Of a stretch of 52,358 bases of DNA, positions 37,861 through 46,576 are shown in pieces. How positions within the stretch are numbered: the first letter of the stretch is position 1; every line of letters starts with the position of its first letter. This DNA comes from Bacteroidia bacterium (lineage in GTDB: Bacteria; Bacteroidota; Bacteroidia; Bacteroidales; VadinHA17): the NCBI GenBank assembly GCA_026391475.1, contig JAPLED010000127.1, positions 1 through 52,358 on the forward strand, in the 5' to 3' direction. The position numbers and the translations under genes were made by a program. Below the pieces are notes generated by a model, which was not told the origin of the DNA, searched no databases, and was given only the letters and a program-made list of their open reading frames with translations.

Positions 37861-39330
37861 ATGCAAAACAACTTATTCATCTATAACAGCCTTTCTAAAA
37901 AGAAGGAACTCTTTAAACCGCTTCATTCATCATTTGTCGGCTTGTATGTCTGCGGCCCGACCGTTTACAGCGATGCCCATCTCGGTCATGCCAGGCCGTC
38001 AATAACCTTCGATCTGTTGTTCCGATATCTGACACATCTTGAATATAAGGTGCGGTATGTCCGCAATATAACTGATGTCGGCCATCTTGAAAATGATGCT
38101 GACGAGGGTGAAGATAAGATTGAAAAGAAAGCACGTTTCGAACATCTCGAGCCAATGGAGGTGGTACAGAAATATATGAACTCCTTCAATAAAAATATGG
38201 AGCAGCTTAACACACTTCATCCTTCAATTGAGCCAAGAGCATCGGGACATGTCATTGAACAGCAGGAGCTAATAAAAATACTTATTGAAAAAGGTTATGC
38301 CTACGAAATCAATGGATCAGTCTATTTTGATCTGTTGAAGTATAATAAGGAATATCATTATGGAAAACTTTCAGGTCGTGTTCTCGAAGAGCTCCAAAGC
38401 AATACCCGGGCTCTTGACGGACAGGATGAAAAACGGAACTCATTCGATTTTGCTCTCTGGAAGAAAGCCACTCCGGAACACATTATGAGATGGCCCTCGC
38501 CATGGAGTGACGGATTTCCGGGCTGGCATCTCGAATGCTCTGCCATGAGCACAAAATATCTTGGTGATGAGTTCGATATCCATGGTGGTGGCATGGACCT
38601 TCAGTTCCCTCACCACGAATGCGAGATTGCACAATCAACTGCAGCTCTGGGGAAAGAGCCGGTAAAATACTGGATGCATAATAATATGATCACCATCAAT
38701 GGGCAGAAGATGGCCCGTTCGCTTGATAATTTTATTACGCTCGACCAGCTTTTCAGCGGTAATCATCCTGTATTACAGCAAGCTTACAGTCCAATGACTA
38801 TAAGATTCTTCATCCTGCGGGCTCATTATCGCAGTACCATTGATTTCTCCAATGAAGCTCTTCAGGCTGCTGAAAAAGGACTTCAGAAGCTGATGAAAGC
38901 AATTGAAACTCTCAATAAACTCAAACCATCAGCCAGTTCAACAATTGATGTTACCACTCTGGAGAAAAAATGTTATGAGGCACTGGATGATGATCTGAAT
39001 AGTCCCATCTTACTGTCGCATCTGTTCGAAGGGGTGAAGTTTATCAATTCTGTTGTTGACGGCAGCGAAAAAATTGACGATCCCGGACTTGAAGCATTAA
39101 AGGATCTTTTTAACACTTTTGTGTTTGAAATACTTGGGTTAAAGGATGAAACAACGGGAAAAGGCGATGAAAAGCTGACCGGGGAGTTGATGAAGATCAT
39201 TGTTGATTTAAGGCAGGATTCAAAGAATAATAAAGACTGGGCCACTTCTGATAAAATCCGCACTAATCTTAAAAATGCGGGAATTGAATTAAAAGATTTA
39301 AAAGACGGAGTGGATTGGGAAAGAGAGTGA
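37861..39330 (+). CDS. cysS: Cysteinyl-tRNA synthetase
   Basis: Charges tRNA(Cys). About 489 residues. The zinc/active-site start is [20 protein letters not shown] with the HIGH motif as HLGH; the core has [10 protein letters not shown] and [11 protein letters not shown] (zinc ligands), and the second signature as [15 protein letters not shown] (KMSKS variant). The anticodon-binding helical domain follows. The frame is open 20 codons further upstream, but ATG 37861 matches the family start and follows a -7 box. Divergent from the methionine operon, so cysteine charging and sulfur amino acid synthesis share one intergenic control region. Confidence 0.96.
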   Translation: MQNNLFIYNSLSKKKELFKPLHSSFVGLYVCGPTVYSDAHLGHARPSITFDLLFRYLTHLEYKVRYVRNITDVGHLENDADEGEDKIEKKARFEHLEPMEVVQKYMNSFNKNMEQLNTLHPSIEPRASGHVIEQQELIKILIEKGYAYEINGSVYFDLLKYNKEYHYGKLSGRVLEELQSNTRALDGQDEKRNSFDFALWKKATPEHIMRWPSPWSDGFPGWHLECSAMSTKYLGDEFDIHGGGMDLQFPHHECEIAQSTAALGKEPVKYWMHNNMITINGQKMARSLDNFITLDQLFSGNHPVLQQAYSPMTIRFFILRAHYRSTIDFSNEALQAAEKGLQKLMKAIETLNKLKPSASSTIDVTTLEKKCYEALDDDLNSPILLSHLFEGVKFINSVVDGSEKIDDPGLEALKDLFNTFVFEILGLKDETTGKGDEKLTGELMKIIVDLRQDSKNNKDWATSDKIRTNLKNAGIELKDLKDGVDWERE

Positions 39331-39340
39331 TCTTAATAAT

Positions 39341-39414
39341 CCCCTCCTGGGAGGGGCAAGGGGTGGGTTCTTCTTCAAAGACCCCCTCCCTGGAGGGGCA
39401 AGGGGTGGGTTCTT
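39341..39414. repeat. Two tandem CCCCTCC repeats upstream of the DUF559 gene
   Basis: Two copies of CCCCTCC(T/C)(G/T)GGAGGGG followed by CAAGGGGTGGGTTCTT, starting at 39341 and 39383, lie between cysS and the DUF559 gene. They are in inverted orientation relative to the unit at the end of that gene (39795-39826) and to the solo copy at 35076-35107. Confidence 0.85.
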
Positions 39415-39427
39415 AAATAAAAAGCAA

Positions 39428-39835
39428 ATGCCAGTTAAAAGAAAAATAATCCCATATAATCCTGAACTTAAAGATCTTGCAAGAGAATTAAGAAGAAACA
39501 TGACCCTTTCTGAAGTTCTGTTGTGGAATGAACTGAAACAAAAACAAATACTTGGGTGTGATTTTGACAGACAACGACCTATTGGTAATTTCATAGTTGA
39601 TTTTTATTGTAAGGAATTATCTCTGGCAATTGAAATTGATGGAGATACTCATATTTATAGATATGATTATGATGATGAAAGACAGAGTGTTCTTGAAGGA
39701 CTGGGAATACACTTTTTAAGATTTGAAGATATTGAGGTTAAAAAGAACATGACTAATGTTTTGAGGGTGATTGAGGATTGGATACAAAAGAAAAAACCCA
39801 CCCCTGACCCCTCCGAGGAGGGGAACCTAACTTAG
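39428..39835 (+). CDS. DUF559 (Vsr-like) endonuclease-domain protein
   Basis: 135 residues of the DUF559 family, related in fold to very-short-patch-repair and PD-(D/E)xK nucleases. Family landmarks: YNPELKDLARELRRNMTLSE, LLWNELKQKQILGCDFDRQRPI, IVDFYCKELSLAIEIDGDTH (D and E-x-D at the presumed active site) and LGIHFLRFEDIEV. Cellular role unknown. The gene is framed by inverted GC-rich repeats, and its last dozen codons (KKKPTPDPSEEGN) are themselves encoded by the right-hand repeat. That arrangement suggests gene and repeats move as one unit. It separates cysS from ispG and has no functional link to either. Confidence 0.85.
   Translation: MPVKRKIIPYNPELKDLARELRRNMTLSEVLLWNELKQKQILGCDFDRQRPIGNFIVDFYCKELSLAIEIDGDTHIYRYDYDDERQSVLEGLGIHFLRFEDIEVKKNMTNVLRVIEDWIQKKKPTPDPSEEGNLT
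39795..39826. repeat. CCCCTCC repeat forming the 3' end of the DUF559 gene
   Basis: AACCCACCCCTGACCCCTCC followed by GAGGAGGGGAAC. It is the inverted counterpart of the two units upstream of the gene and nearly identical to the solo copy at 35076-35107. It is translated in the DUF559 frame as PTPDPSEEGN. Confidence 0.85.
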
Positions 39836-39857
39836 AAAATCTCCTTTACAGCGAACT

Positions 39858-41726
39858 ATGATTCCTACTACTTATATAACACCCTACAAATCCACTGCTG
39901 TCCTCATCGGCTCCACCCCCCTTGGTGGCGACTACCCTATCCGCATTCAGTCGATGACGAACACAGATACTCTCGACACCAAAGCTTCTGTTGCACAATG
40001 CATCAGGATCATTGAGGCAGGTGCCGATTATGTGAGGCTTACAGCCCAGGGTGTCAGGGAAGCAGAGAACCTGGCGGTCATAAAAAAAGAGTTGCGAAAA
40101 GCAGGCTTCTCCACTCCTCTTATTGCCGATATACATTTTAATCCCATTGCAGCCGAGACAGCCGCACGGCTGGTCGAAAAGGTGAGGATCAATCCGGGTA
40201 ACTATGCTGATAAAAGAGCCTCCTTTGAAAAACAGGAACTTACGGAAAAGGAGTACAATGAAGAACTTGAGAGGACCCACACAAAACTGCTTCCTCTGAT
40301 AAATATCTGCTGCGGGAATAAAACAGTTATCCGTCTCGGCATTAACCATGGCTCTCTCTCCGACCGTATTATGACCCGCTTCGGGAACACCCCGGCAGGA
40401 ATGGTGTTTTCTGCCATGGAGTTTATAAAGATCTTCCGGGCAGAGAACTTCAATGATCTTGTTCTCTCAATGAAATCATCTGACACTGCGATAATGATCG
40501 AAGCTACCCGGATGCTTGTCAGAATGATGCAGAATGAAGGCGTATCATATCCACTTCATCTTGGTGTTACTGAAGCCGGCGAAGGTGAAGACGGAAGAAT
40601 CAGATCAGCTGCCGGAATCGGAGCCCTCCTTTCCGAAGGGATCGGCGATACAATAAGAGTCTCATTATCTGAAGATCCTGAAAAAGAAATACCTGTGGCA
40701 AAAAAACTTGCCGGTTACTATCCGAGAGGAATTTCCAATTCAAAACCAGAGAACCCAATCAGTATTAAAACTCCATCATCCAAACCGGAAATCCTCAGGA
40801 GAATAAACGGTCCTCTTGTAATTTCTAATATGACATCATATCCTGAAATCGATACAAAGGGTTACAAAGAAGCCGGGTACAGTGTTAATGCAGAAACAGG
40901 AGAGGTAAAAAGAACCGATAGTGCTGCTGATCTGATAATTGCTAAGAGTTGTCCTGAAAACCTACCTGTGGATATTTCACTGATACTCCCGTATAAGATC
41001 TGGTTTGATCACAGGGATAATGAAAGATTGTTCCCGTTGTTCTCTCCCGAGACATTTCATCAAAATACTTTCAGATCAGATAAACTCAATGTTTTGCTTA
41101 CCGGTTCTCATTTCAATATTGAATATCTTAAAAAACCCGATCCTGCTACCACTCTTGTCATTTTCACTTTTCATCCTGAAAAGGAGAAGTATGCTCCCGA
41201 TCATTTTCTGAATGCTCTTGAAAAAAACAACCTTAACCAGAATATAGTGCTCAATCCGGTCTTTCGTGAAAACAATATTGAAGACCTTCAGATTAAAGCC
41301 GCTTCACTGCTTGGCCGCTTTGTTATTGATAAAAGAGTTTCAGGAATTTCTGTTACCAACATCGGGGAAGTTGATTTCAGAGAGGTAACGGCTACTGCCT
41401 TTTCAATACTGCAATGCACCGAGACACGTATTACACGGACATTGTATCTCTCGTGCCCTACATGCGGACGCACAAAATTCAACCTTCAGGAATCAGTAAG
41501 AAAAGTCAAGGAAGCCACCGGTCATCTGAAAGGACTAAAAATAGCTGTCATGGGGTGCATTGTAAATGGTCCGGGTGAGATGGCCGGGGCCGACTACGGA
41601 TATGTTGGAGCTGCCAATGGTAAGGTACATATTTACAGGGGGACAATTCCGGCGTTGAAAAATGTACCGGAGGAAAATGCAGTAGAAGAATTGCTTAAAC
41701 TTATTAAGAAAGATATTGCTACCTAA
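39858..41726 (+). CDS. ispG: 4-hydroxy-3-methylbut-2-enyl diphosphate synthase, long form
   Basis: Penultimate step of the MEP isoprenoid pathway, an iron-sulfur enzyme. 622 residues: the long form with an extra domain inserted between the TIM barrel and the cluster domain, as in plants and Bacteroidetes (E. coli has about 370). The barrel has IRIQSMTNTDTLD, TAQGVREAENL, LIADIHFNP and RINPGNYAD; the insert covers roughly residues 290-510; the cluster domain has SCPTCGRTKFNLQE and MGCIVNGPGEMAGADYGYVG with three cysteines for the 4Fe-4S cluster. ATG 39858 is 22 bases after the DUF559 stop. Confidence 0.95.
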   Translation: MIPTTYITPYKSTAVLIGSTPLGGDYPIRIQSMTNTDTLDTKASVAQCIRIIEAGADYVRLTAQGVREAENLAVIKKELRKAGFSTPLIADIHFNPIAAETAARLVEKVRINPGNYADKRASFEKQELTEKEYNEELERTHTKLLPLINICCGNKTVIRLGINHGSLSDRIMTRFGNTPAGMVFSAMEFIKIFRAENFNDLVLSMKSSDTAIMIEATRMLVRMMQNEGVSYPLHLGVTEAGEGEDGRIRSAAGIGALLSEGIGDTIRVSLSEDPEKEIPVAKKLAGYYPRGISNSKPENPISIKTPSSKPEILRRINGPLVISNMTSYPEIDTKGYKEAGYSVNAETGEVKRTDSAADLIIAKSCPENLPVDISLILPYKIWFDHRDNERLFPLFSPETFHQNTFRSDKLNVLLTGSHFNIEYLKKPDPATTLVIFTFHPEKEKYAPDHFLNALEKNNLNQNIVLNPVFRENNIEDLQIKAASLLGRFVIDKRVSGISVTNIGEVDFREVTATAFSILQCTETRITRTLYLSCPTCGRTKFNLQESVRKVKEATGHLKGLKIAVMGCIVNGPGEMAGADYGYVGAANGKVHIYRGTIPALKNVPEENAVEELLKLIKKDIAT

Positions 41727-41727
41727 A

Positions 41728-41862
41728 TTAATCAACCTCCTCCCCCCGGCGGGGTACTCCTCCTTTAAAAAGGAGGAGAGAATAACAATTTAATAATCTG
41801 CTATTTTCCCCTCCTTTTGAAGGAGGGGTGGCCCAACCGATAGGTTGGGACGGGGTGGTTAA
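41728..41862. repeat. Multi-hairpin GC-rich repeat between ispG and rnr (copy 2)
   Basis: Related, in inverted orientation, to the element at 29050-29174. Shared parts are CTCCTCCTTTTTAAAGGAGG, CCCCTCCTT with its partner and the outer CCACCCCGTC. The variable hairpin differs in sequence (CCAACC/GGTTGG here, CACGC/GCGTG there) but is a hairpin in both. It again lies exactly between two convergent genes. Confidence 0.8.
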
Positions 41863-41883
41863 TTCTGATTCCAAAATCCCCAA

Positions 41884-44013
41884 CTAGACCAACCTGTAAT
41901 CGAGCTGCTTCTTCTGAAGATCAGCTTTCACAACCTCAATATTAACACGGTCGCCAAGGGTGTAATTTTTACCCGTTGAACGGCCTTTTATGCAATAGTT
42001 CTCCTCATCATATTCATAAAAATCATCTGCAAGTTCCCTTATATGTATCATCCCCTCACACTGATTCTCAACGATCTCCACATAAATTCCCCATTCGGTA
42101 ACACCCGATATAACACCTTCAAACACTTTCCCGGTCTTATCGCTCATATACTCGACCTGTTTGTATTTAACAGATGCTCTTTCAGCCTCGGCTGCAAGTC
42201 TTTCCATCTTTGATGAGTGGTTGCACAGTTTTTCGTACTTCTCCTGGGTGCCAGGATTTTCTTCCGCAAGGTAAGCAGACAAGAGTCTATGCACCATCAT
42301 GTCGGGATAACGACGAATTGGTGAGGTAAAATGGGTATAATATTTAAACGATAGTCCGTAATGGCCAATATTGTCTGTTGAATAGATTGCCTTGGCCATC
42401 GATCGCAGGGCAAGTGTTTCAATGATATTCTGTTCCTTCTTACCGGCTACGGAGTGCAATAACTTATTCATTGCTTTTGGAAGGGATGTATGATCATCTT
42501 CAATCAGCTTATAACCGAAACGGGTAATAAAATGGCTGAAGTTGCTTATCTTTTCCGGATCAGGTTTATCGTGAATGCGATAAACAAAAGTCTTTCCTCT
42601 TAGCTTTTTCCCGACATATTCTGCAACACGTTTATTAGCCAGAAGCATGAACTCCTCAATAAGCTGATTAGCGGTACCCATCTCGCGGAATTTTATACCT
42701 AAAGGCTTTCCGGCTTCATCAAGGTCAAACTTCACTTCAATCTTTTCAAAAGCAAAAGCACCGGCAGCAAATCTTTTTGCCCGTAGTTGCTGAGCCAGTT
42801 TATGAAGGACAAGAACCTGCTCTTTCATATCGCCCTCTTCAGTATCAATTACCTGCTGCGTTTCATTATACGAGAATCTTTTATCGGAATTGATAATTGT
42901 CCTTCCAAACCATTCACTGATCACTTCCGATTTATCATTCAATTCAAAAACAGCCGAGTAGGTAAGCTTATCTTCAGCAGGACTGAGTGAGCAGATATTA
43001 TTCGAAAGTCTTTCAGGAAGCATGGCAACTACCCTGTCAACCAGATAAATAGATGTCGCCCTCTGTTTTGCCTCCTCTTCCACCAATGAGCCAATTTTCA
43101 CATAGTGAGTTACATCGGCAATATGGACCCCTATTTCCCAGTTGCCATTTTCGAGCTGCTTCAGCGATAGGGCATCATCAAAGTCCTTAGCGTCGACAGG
43201 ATCGACAGTAAATGTTGGAATCTGCCGGAAGTCGCGACGAGCCTTAATATCGTTTTCTGTTATCTCCCCGGGAATTTTCGCGGCATCGGTCTCAACCTCT
43301 TCCGTAAAATGGTACGGCAGCTCAAATTCGGCAAGGATGGCATGCATCTCTGTCTCGTGCAGACCGGGATAACCAAGGACATTAATGATCTCCCCGACAG
43401 GATTCTTTGATTTCGGATCCCAGTCAACCACTTTGGCAACAGCCTTCTGACCCTGTAATGCCCCGTTAAGTTTTGAGGTTGGAATGAACAGGTCGAAGGG
43501 CATATTTTTATTATCGGGGATAAGAAAAGCAAAATTTGGCATAATCTCTACTGTCCCTACAAATGAGGTCCTCCATCTTTCAATGATCTCCACAACTTCA
43601 CCTTCGGGCCGCGCTCCTTTTCTCCTGGCATAAAGCCATACCTTCACCTTATCGCCGTGAAGGGCAGTTTTCAGGTTTTTAGCAGAGACAAATACGTCAT
43701 CCTCAATATCATCGGTTGAGATGAAACCATAGCCACTACGGGTCATATCAACAGTACCGGTTATATAACCCCGGGTTACCTTCACCCTATATTTACCATG
43801 ATAAATCTCCTGTACCCCACCCTGTTTGGTGAGATCCCTTAATATATCTGATACCATCTGTTTCCCGGGAGTATCGGTAACATTAACACGTTTTGCTATC
43901 TGCTTATAGTTGAAACCCTGTTCGGGGCTCTTGGTCAATGTTTCAAGTATCTGTCCGGTAAGTATTTCCCTTGAAATGCCGGAACTTTGTTTATCCTTTC
44001 CTTTCTTACTCAT
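41884..44013 (-). CDS. rnr: Ribonuclease R
   Basis: 3'-5' exoribonuclease of the RNase II/R family, degrading structured RNA. 709 residues: an N-terminal helix-turn-helix (GFNYKQIAKRVNVTDT), cold-shock OB domains (KVTRGYITGTVDMTRSGYGF), the RNB catalytic domain with its aspartate-rich site (TVDPVDAKDFDDALSL), SIYLVDRVVAMLPERLSNNICS, RGKTFVYRIHDKP, SPIRRYPDMMVHRLL, and a C-terminal S1 domain (GKVFEGVISGVTEWGIYVEI). The C-terminus lacks the long basic tail of the E. coli enzyme. Standard length for Bacteroidetes. Confidence 0.96.
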   Translation of the reverse strand: MSKKGKDKQSSGISREILTGQILETLTKSPEQGFNYKQIAKRVNVTDTPGKQMVSDILRDLTKQGGVQEIYHGKYRVKVTRGYITGTVDMTRSGYGFISTDDIEDDVFVSAKNLKTALHGDKVKVWLYARRKGARPEGEVVEIIERWRTSFVGTVEIMPNFAFLIPDNKNMPFDLFIPTSKLNGALQGQKAVAKVVDWDPKSKNPVGEIINVLGYPGLHETEMHAILAEFELPYHFTEEVETDAAKIPGEITENDIKARRDFRQIPTFTVDPVDAKDFDDALSLKQLENGNWEIGVHIADVTHYVKIGSLVEEEAKQRATSIYLVDRVVAMLPERLSNNICSLSPAEDKLTYSAVFELNDKSEVISEWFGRTIINSDKRFSYNETQQVIDTEEGDMKEQVLVLHKLAQQLRAKRFAAGAFAFEKIEVKFDLDEAGKPLGIKFREMGTANQLIEEFMLLANKRVAEYVGKKLRGKTFVYRIHDKPDPEKISNFSHFITRFGYKLIEDDHTSLPKAMNKLLHSVAGKKEQNIIETLALRSMAKAIYSTDNIGHYGLSFKYYTHFTSPIRRYPDMMVHRLLSAYLAEENPGTQEKYEKLCNHSSKMERLAAEAERASVKYKQVEYMSDKTGKVFEGVISGVTEWGIYVEIVENQCEGMIHIRELADDFYEYDEENYCIKGRSTGKNYTLGDRVNIEVVKADLQKKQLDYRLV

Positions 44014-44152
44014 AATTCAGTTTTTGCGAAGTTAAGAAAAGTTCCGGTTTGCCTGCGCACCGCCACCTGTGAAATTCAGTAACATTATACATGGCAGTGC
44101 CCCATTTAAATCAAAACTGATTTATCAACGATAAACCCGAAAAATTGAATTA

Positions 44153-44190
44153 TTTTCAAATTAATTTGAAAAAAAAGCGAAATATATTTG
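44153..44190 (+). promoter_or_regulatory. Perfect 20-bp palindrome followed by a -7 box
   Basis: TTTTCAAATTAATTTGAAAA (44153-44172) is its own reverse complement. Eleven bases later TATATTTG (44183-44190) matches the Bacteroidetes -7 consensus for plus-strand transcription into the HTH gene. The palindrome therefore covers the -33 region and could be an operator, possibly for the HTH protein itself. No ideal -33 box at 19 bases is visible. Confidence 0.45.
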
Positions 44191-44261
44191 GTGATTCCCG
44201 ATTTTATCTTTAATTTTATTATTGAAGTCAAGTGGAACACAATATAATTCTGGCAATAATG

Positions 44262-44468
44262 AACAAGTTTCAAAAAGAGACTCTGAAAGTGCGGTTACTA
44301 AAACTCGCAACTTTAAAAAGTACAGGGGCGCCTGCGGATCTGGCTTTAAGGTTTGAGATAAGTGAGCGGAGTGTGAAGAGGATTGTTAAGGAAATCCGGG
44401 ATGAGGGGACCGAGATCAGGTACTGCCCGACAAGAAGGTCGTATGTGACAGAAGAAGATTATCAATAA
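44262..44468 (+). CDS. Small HTH DNA-binding protein
   Basis: 68 residues from ATG 44262 (MNKFQKETLKVR); a GTG at 44232 would add ten. A winged-helix start (LLKLATLKSTGAPADLALRFEISERSVKRIVKEIRDEG) has the spacing of an HTH_11/DeoR-type domain: helix, turn, recognition helix (ERSVKRIVKEIR), then a beta hairpin IRYCPTRRSYV. Such stand-alone HTH proteins are frequent in Bacteroidetes and often unlinked to targets. It is preceded by a perfect palindrome and followed by another inverted repeat, so autoregulation is plausible. Confidence 0.65.
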   Translation, partial: NKFQKETLKVRLLKLATLKSTGAPADLALRFEISERSVKRIVKEIRDEGTEIRYCPTRRSYVTEEDYQ

Positions 44469-44486
44469 TATGTTGTATAACATATT
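44467..44486. repeat. Inverted repeat after the HTH gene
   Basis: AATATGTT and AACATATT (8-bp perfect arms, four-base GTAT spacer) start at the stop codon of the HTH gene. Could be an operator or a weak terminator; AT-rich and without a T run. Confidence 0.35.
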
Positions 44487-44715
44487 GGTTATTCGTTTTT
44501 CTGTCCCCGGTGTTTTTTAAAATTGTATTATAAAGTCATTGTCATCGGATTGAGCATGGGTTTTAATTTAACTAATATCAGCATCAGGGTGCGTTCTGGT
44601 TGTCGGGGTTTGTGGAATTACGGCAATTCAGAGCCATCCTGTTTTTCAGTATTTCCTCGCTGCGTTTTGTGCTTTTAGTCTCGTTCTTCATGAACATGGT
44701 CATTCTGACCAGAGA

Positions 44716-44760
44716 CCCCCACCCCGGGAGATTGCTGGTTATCTTCCGGGGATTTTTTTT
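44716..44760 (+). terminator. Terminator-like hairpin
   Basis: CACCCCGGGAGA and TCTTCCGGGGA pair around an about 10-base loop and are followed by eight T. No plus-strand gene ends nearby apart from the HTH gene 250 bases earlier, so it may belong to a decayed element. Confidence 0.4.
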
Positions 44761-44789
44761 GGTAGTTGACTCTGTGGATGGGTGGTTGG

Positions 44790-44925
44790 GATTGCTTCTC
44801 CCGACTGCGTCGGGGTCGCAATGACGGGGCAAGCAAGGTTCTTTGGTTATTGGGGTTGCAGCGCAGATAGTAAAGTACACGGTCATTGCGAGGAGCTCAG
44901 CGACGAAGCAATCCATCACCCAGCA
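44790..44925. repeat. Inverted GATTGCTTC...GCAATGAC repeats
   Basis: GGGATTGCTTCTCCCGACTG...GTCGCAATGACGG (44790-44833) and its rough reverse complement GGTCATTGCGAGGAGCTCAGCGACGAAGCAATCC (44881-44914, here described by its ends GTCATTGCGAG and GAAGCAATCC) face each other. This is the widespread bacterial intergenic repeat with the ATTGCGAG...GAAGCAAT form. Apart from this, the terminator-like hairpin and GC-rich palindromic runs around 44960-45025, the 993 bases from 44469 to 45461 hold no gene that I can support. Confidence 0.65.
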
Positions 44926-45461
44926 AGTTTCTAGTTATCACTAACCCCGGGCTTTCCGCGTGCCGCTGAAGCTTCAGCGCTGCGCCGTCGGCTAGCCTTT
45001 GGCGGCCGATGGGAGGCGCAAGCCCTTAATTGTTCATTATTAATCATTCCCGATACTCATTTTTTAAAACAAAAAAGTCTGTAACTCCTTTATTTTTATT
45101 ACCTTCATATTTTGTAAGCATGGATATTTCAGTGATGTTGCACAAATTTAAATCAAAATAAATATTCACAATTGGTTGAAAAGTATGAACAAATCATTAA
45201 TTTTCTGTTTATCAGAACTTTTACATCTTGCTCGGGTTTCGTCTAAGGTGGAAATAAACACAACTGGTTACGATTATTGAGTTTATGCACAAGGCGAAAG
45301 TCCGGTAGATAGTTAACAGGAAATATTGTATTGAAAAAAATAATTTATAACTGAATTAGTTCTTTGAATTAATTTTTTATTTTATTTCATAATTATCAGA
45401 ATATCTTACACTTTTTGCTAGCTAATATTTTAAGTTTACTATAATTTAAAAGGAAGTTACT

Positions 45462-46133
45462 ATGAAACATGTCATCGAATCATTTTTCAGGATTGTCCTT
45501 TTAGCGTTTATCCTTACTATCTGGTGGTTGGTGTTGAACGCACCACTTTCAAATGTTATGAATCTATCTATCATTGTGGGAGGGGTATTGTTGACATTCC
45601 CCCTTGTTTGGCTTGGCAGGAAGATACTAGACCGACACCAAACAATAGGCGGCGCCGTCTGGACAACGACGTTTGTGCATTTTGGTTTGGGTTTTACATT
45701 TGGTGTTCCTATCATTCGAGCAATAACTACTCATCAAGATTGGTCTGGCTGGGTACTCCCAGTACCATCTGTAATCGGCTTGATTCTGGTCATTATTACT
45801 GGTACAGCTTTTTTGCTAACAGTGGTAAACCTTGCCTTAAAAGGATTCGGTGCACCCTTTTTCATTGTGCTCAGTCGGAAATTGGCGGCAGATTGGATGT
45901 ATGCCTGGACGCGCAATCCCATGGTGCTAGCAGGTCTATCTTTTTTCTTATCATTGGGAATCTGGTTTCAGTCAGCACTGTTTGTGCTCTGGGTACTCAT
46001 TCTGTTTGCACCGGCATTGCTTTTTTTCGTGAAAGTGTTTGAAGAACGTGAACTTGAGTTTCGCTTTGGGGCATCCTATCAAGAATACAAATCTAAGACG
46101 CCAATGTTGTTCCCAAGAAAACCGAGAAAATGA
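45462..46133 (+). CDS. Isoprenylcysteine carboxyl methyltransferase-like membrane protein
   Basis: 223 residues with five or more hydrophobic helices. The C-terminal half has the pattern of the ICMT/NnrU/phospholipid-methyltransferase fold: MYAWTRNPMVLAGLSFFLSLG, then a last helix, EERELEFRFGASYQEYKSKTP and a short basic tail. In this superfamily the R-x-P-M/Y and the EE-x-x-L-x-x-x-F/Y-G-x-x-Y-x-x-Y segments bind SAM and substrate. The substrate is unknown. Start ATG 45462 follows a purine-rich AAAGGAAGTTACT. It is the first of several unrelated plus-strand genes spaced by repeats, and its stop lies about 55 bases before repeat A. Confidence 0.72.
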   Translation: MKHVIESFFRIVLLAFILTIWWLVLNAPLSNVMNLSIIVGGVLLTFPLVWLGRKILDRHQTIGGAVWTTTFVHFGLGFTFGVPIIRAITTHQDWSGWVLPVPSVIGLILVIITGTAFLLTVVNLALKGFGAPFFIVLSRKLAADWMYAWTRNPMVLAGLSFFLSLGIWFQSALFVLWVLILFAPALLFFVKVFEERELEFRFGASYQEYKSKTPMLFPRKPRK

Positions 46134-46189
46134 AATGAAAGAGTTAAAACATAAGTTTGACAAACGATTGATTAAGAGTGCCCTGTGCA

Positions 46190-46400
46190 TAATAAATAAG
46201 GCTTCTTGTGGTCGCTTTCGCGACCTAACATGAAGCTGTGTTGTACAACCTGCCCCTTTGGAAGCGAGAAAATCCGCCTCCGACATGCATAAGAGATCCG
46301 TTTGATATGAGGATTCAATAAATCAGGTGTATTTCAGAAGAGATGTCAAGATGAGCCACTTTTAAAATCTTTTCCGACCTGACATTTTGGAAGTGTAGTT
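46190..46400. repeat. Structured dispersed repeat, copy A
   Basis: Begins AATAAATAAGGCTTCTTGTG, then the hairpin GGTCGC-TTTC-GCGACC, CTAACATGAAGCTGTGTTG, CCTGCCCCTTTGGAAGCG, AAATCCGCCTCCGACATGCA, GGATTCAATAAATCAGGTGT and ATTTCAG, ending in a segment GAGCCACTTTTAAAATCTTT. Copies B (48373-48633) and C (50204-50400) share the same order. The remainder of the 46134-46576 gap shows a small hairpin GTGTAG/CTACAC (46393-46411) and otherwise nothing recognisable. Confidence 0.8.
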
Positions 46401-46576
46401 TTTGCCTACACTCTTTACGCTCTTATACAGTTGCACAATTATTCCTTTTTGCCATTTGTTTAAAATTCAATTAAACAATTAAATTATTTATTTCTGGATT
46501 AATCGTAAATTAGTGCTGATAAAAGGAACCTTTATTTTATTTCAGCTTAAAATTATATTATATAGGAGGAATAACA

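Noticed and set aside
39298-39594. Minus-strand frame with KNPPLAPPGRGSLKKNPPLAP
   Set aside because: It is the reverse reading of the CCCCTCC repeats and of the DUF559 gene; a typical false gene call.
44584-44919. Minus-strand open frame of 111 codons (…RHCDPDAVGRSNP…, DCFVAELLAMTV…)
   Set aside because: It is translated from the widespread GATTGCTTC/GCAATGAC intergenic repeats and a GC-rich hairpin; no protein family features.
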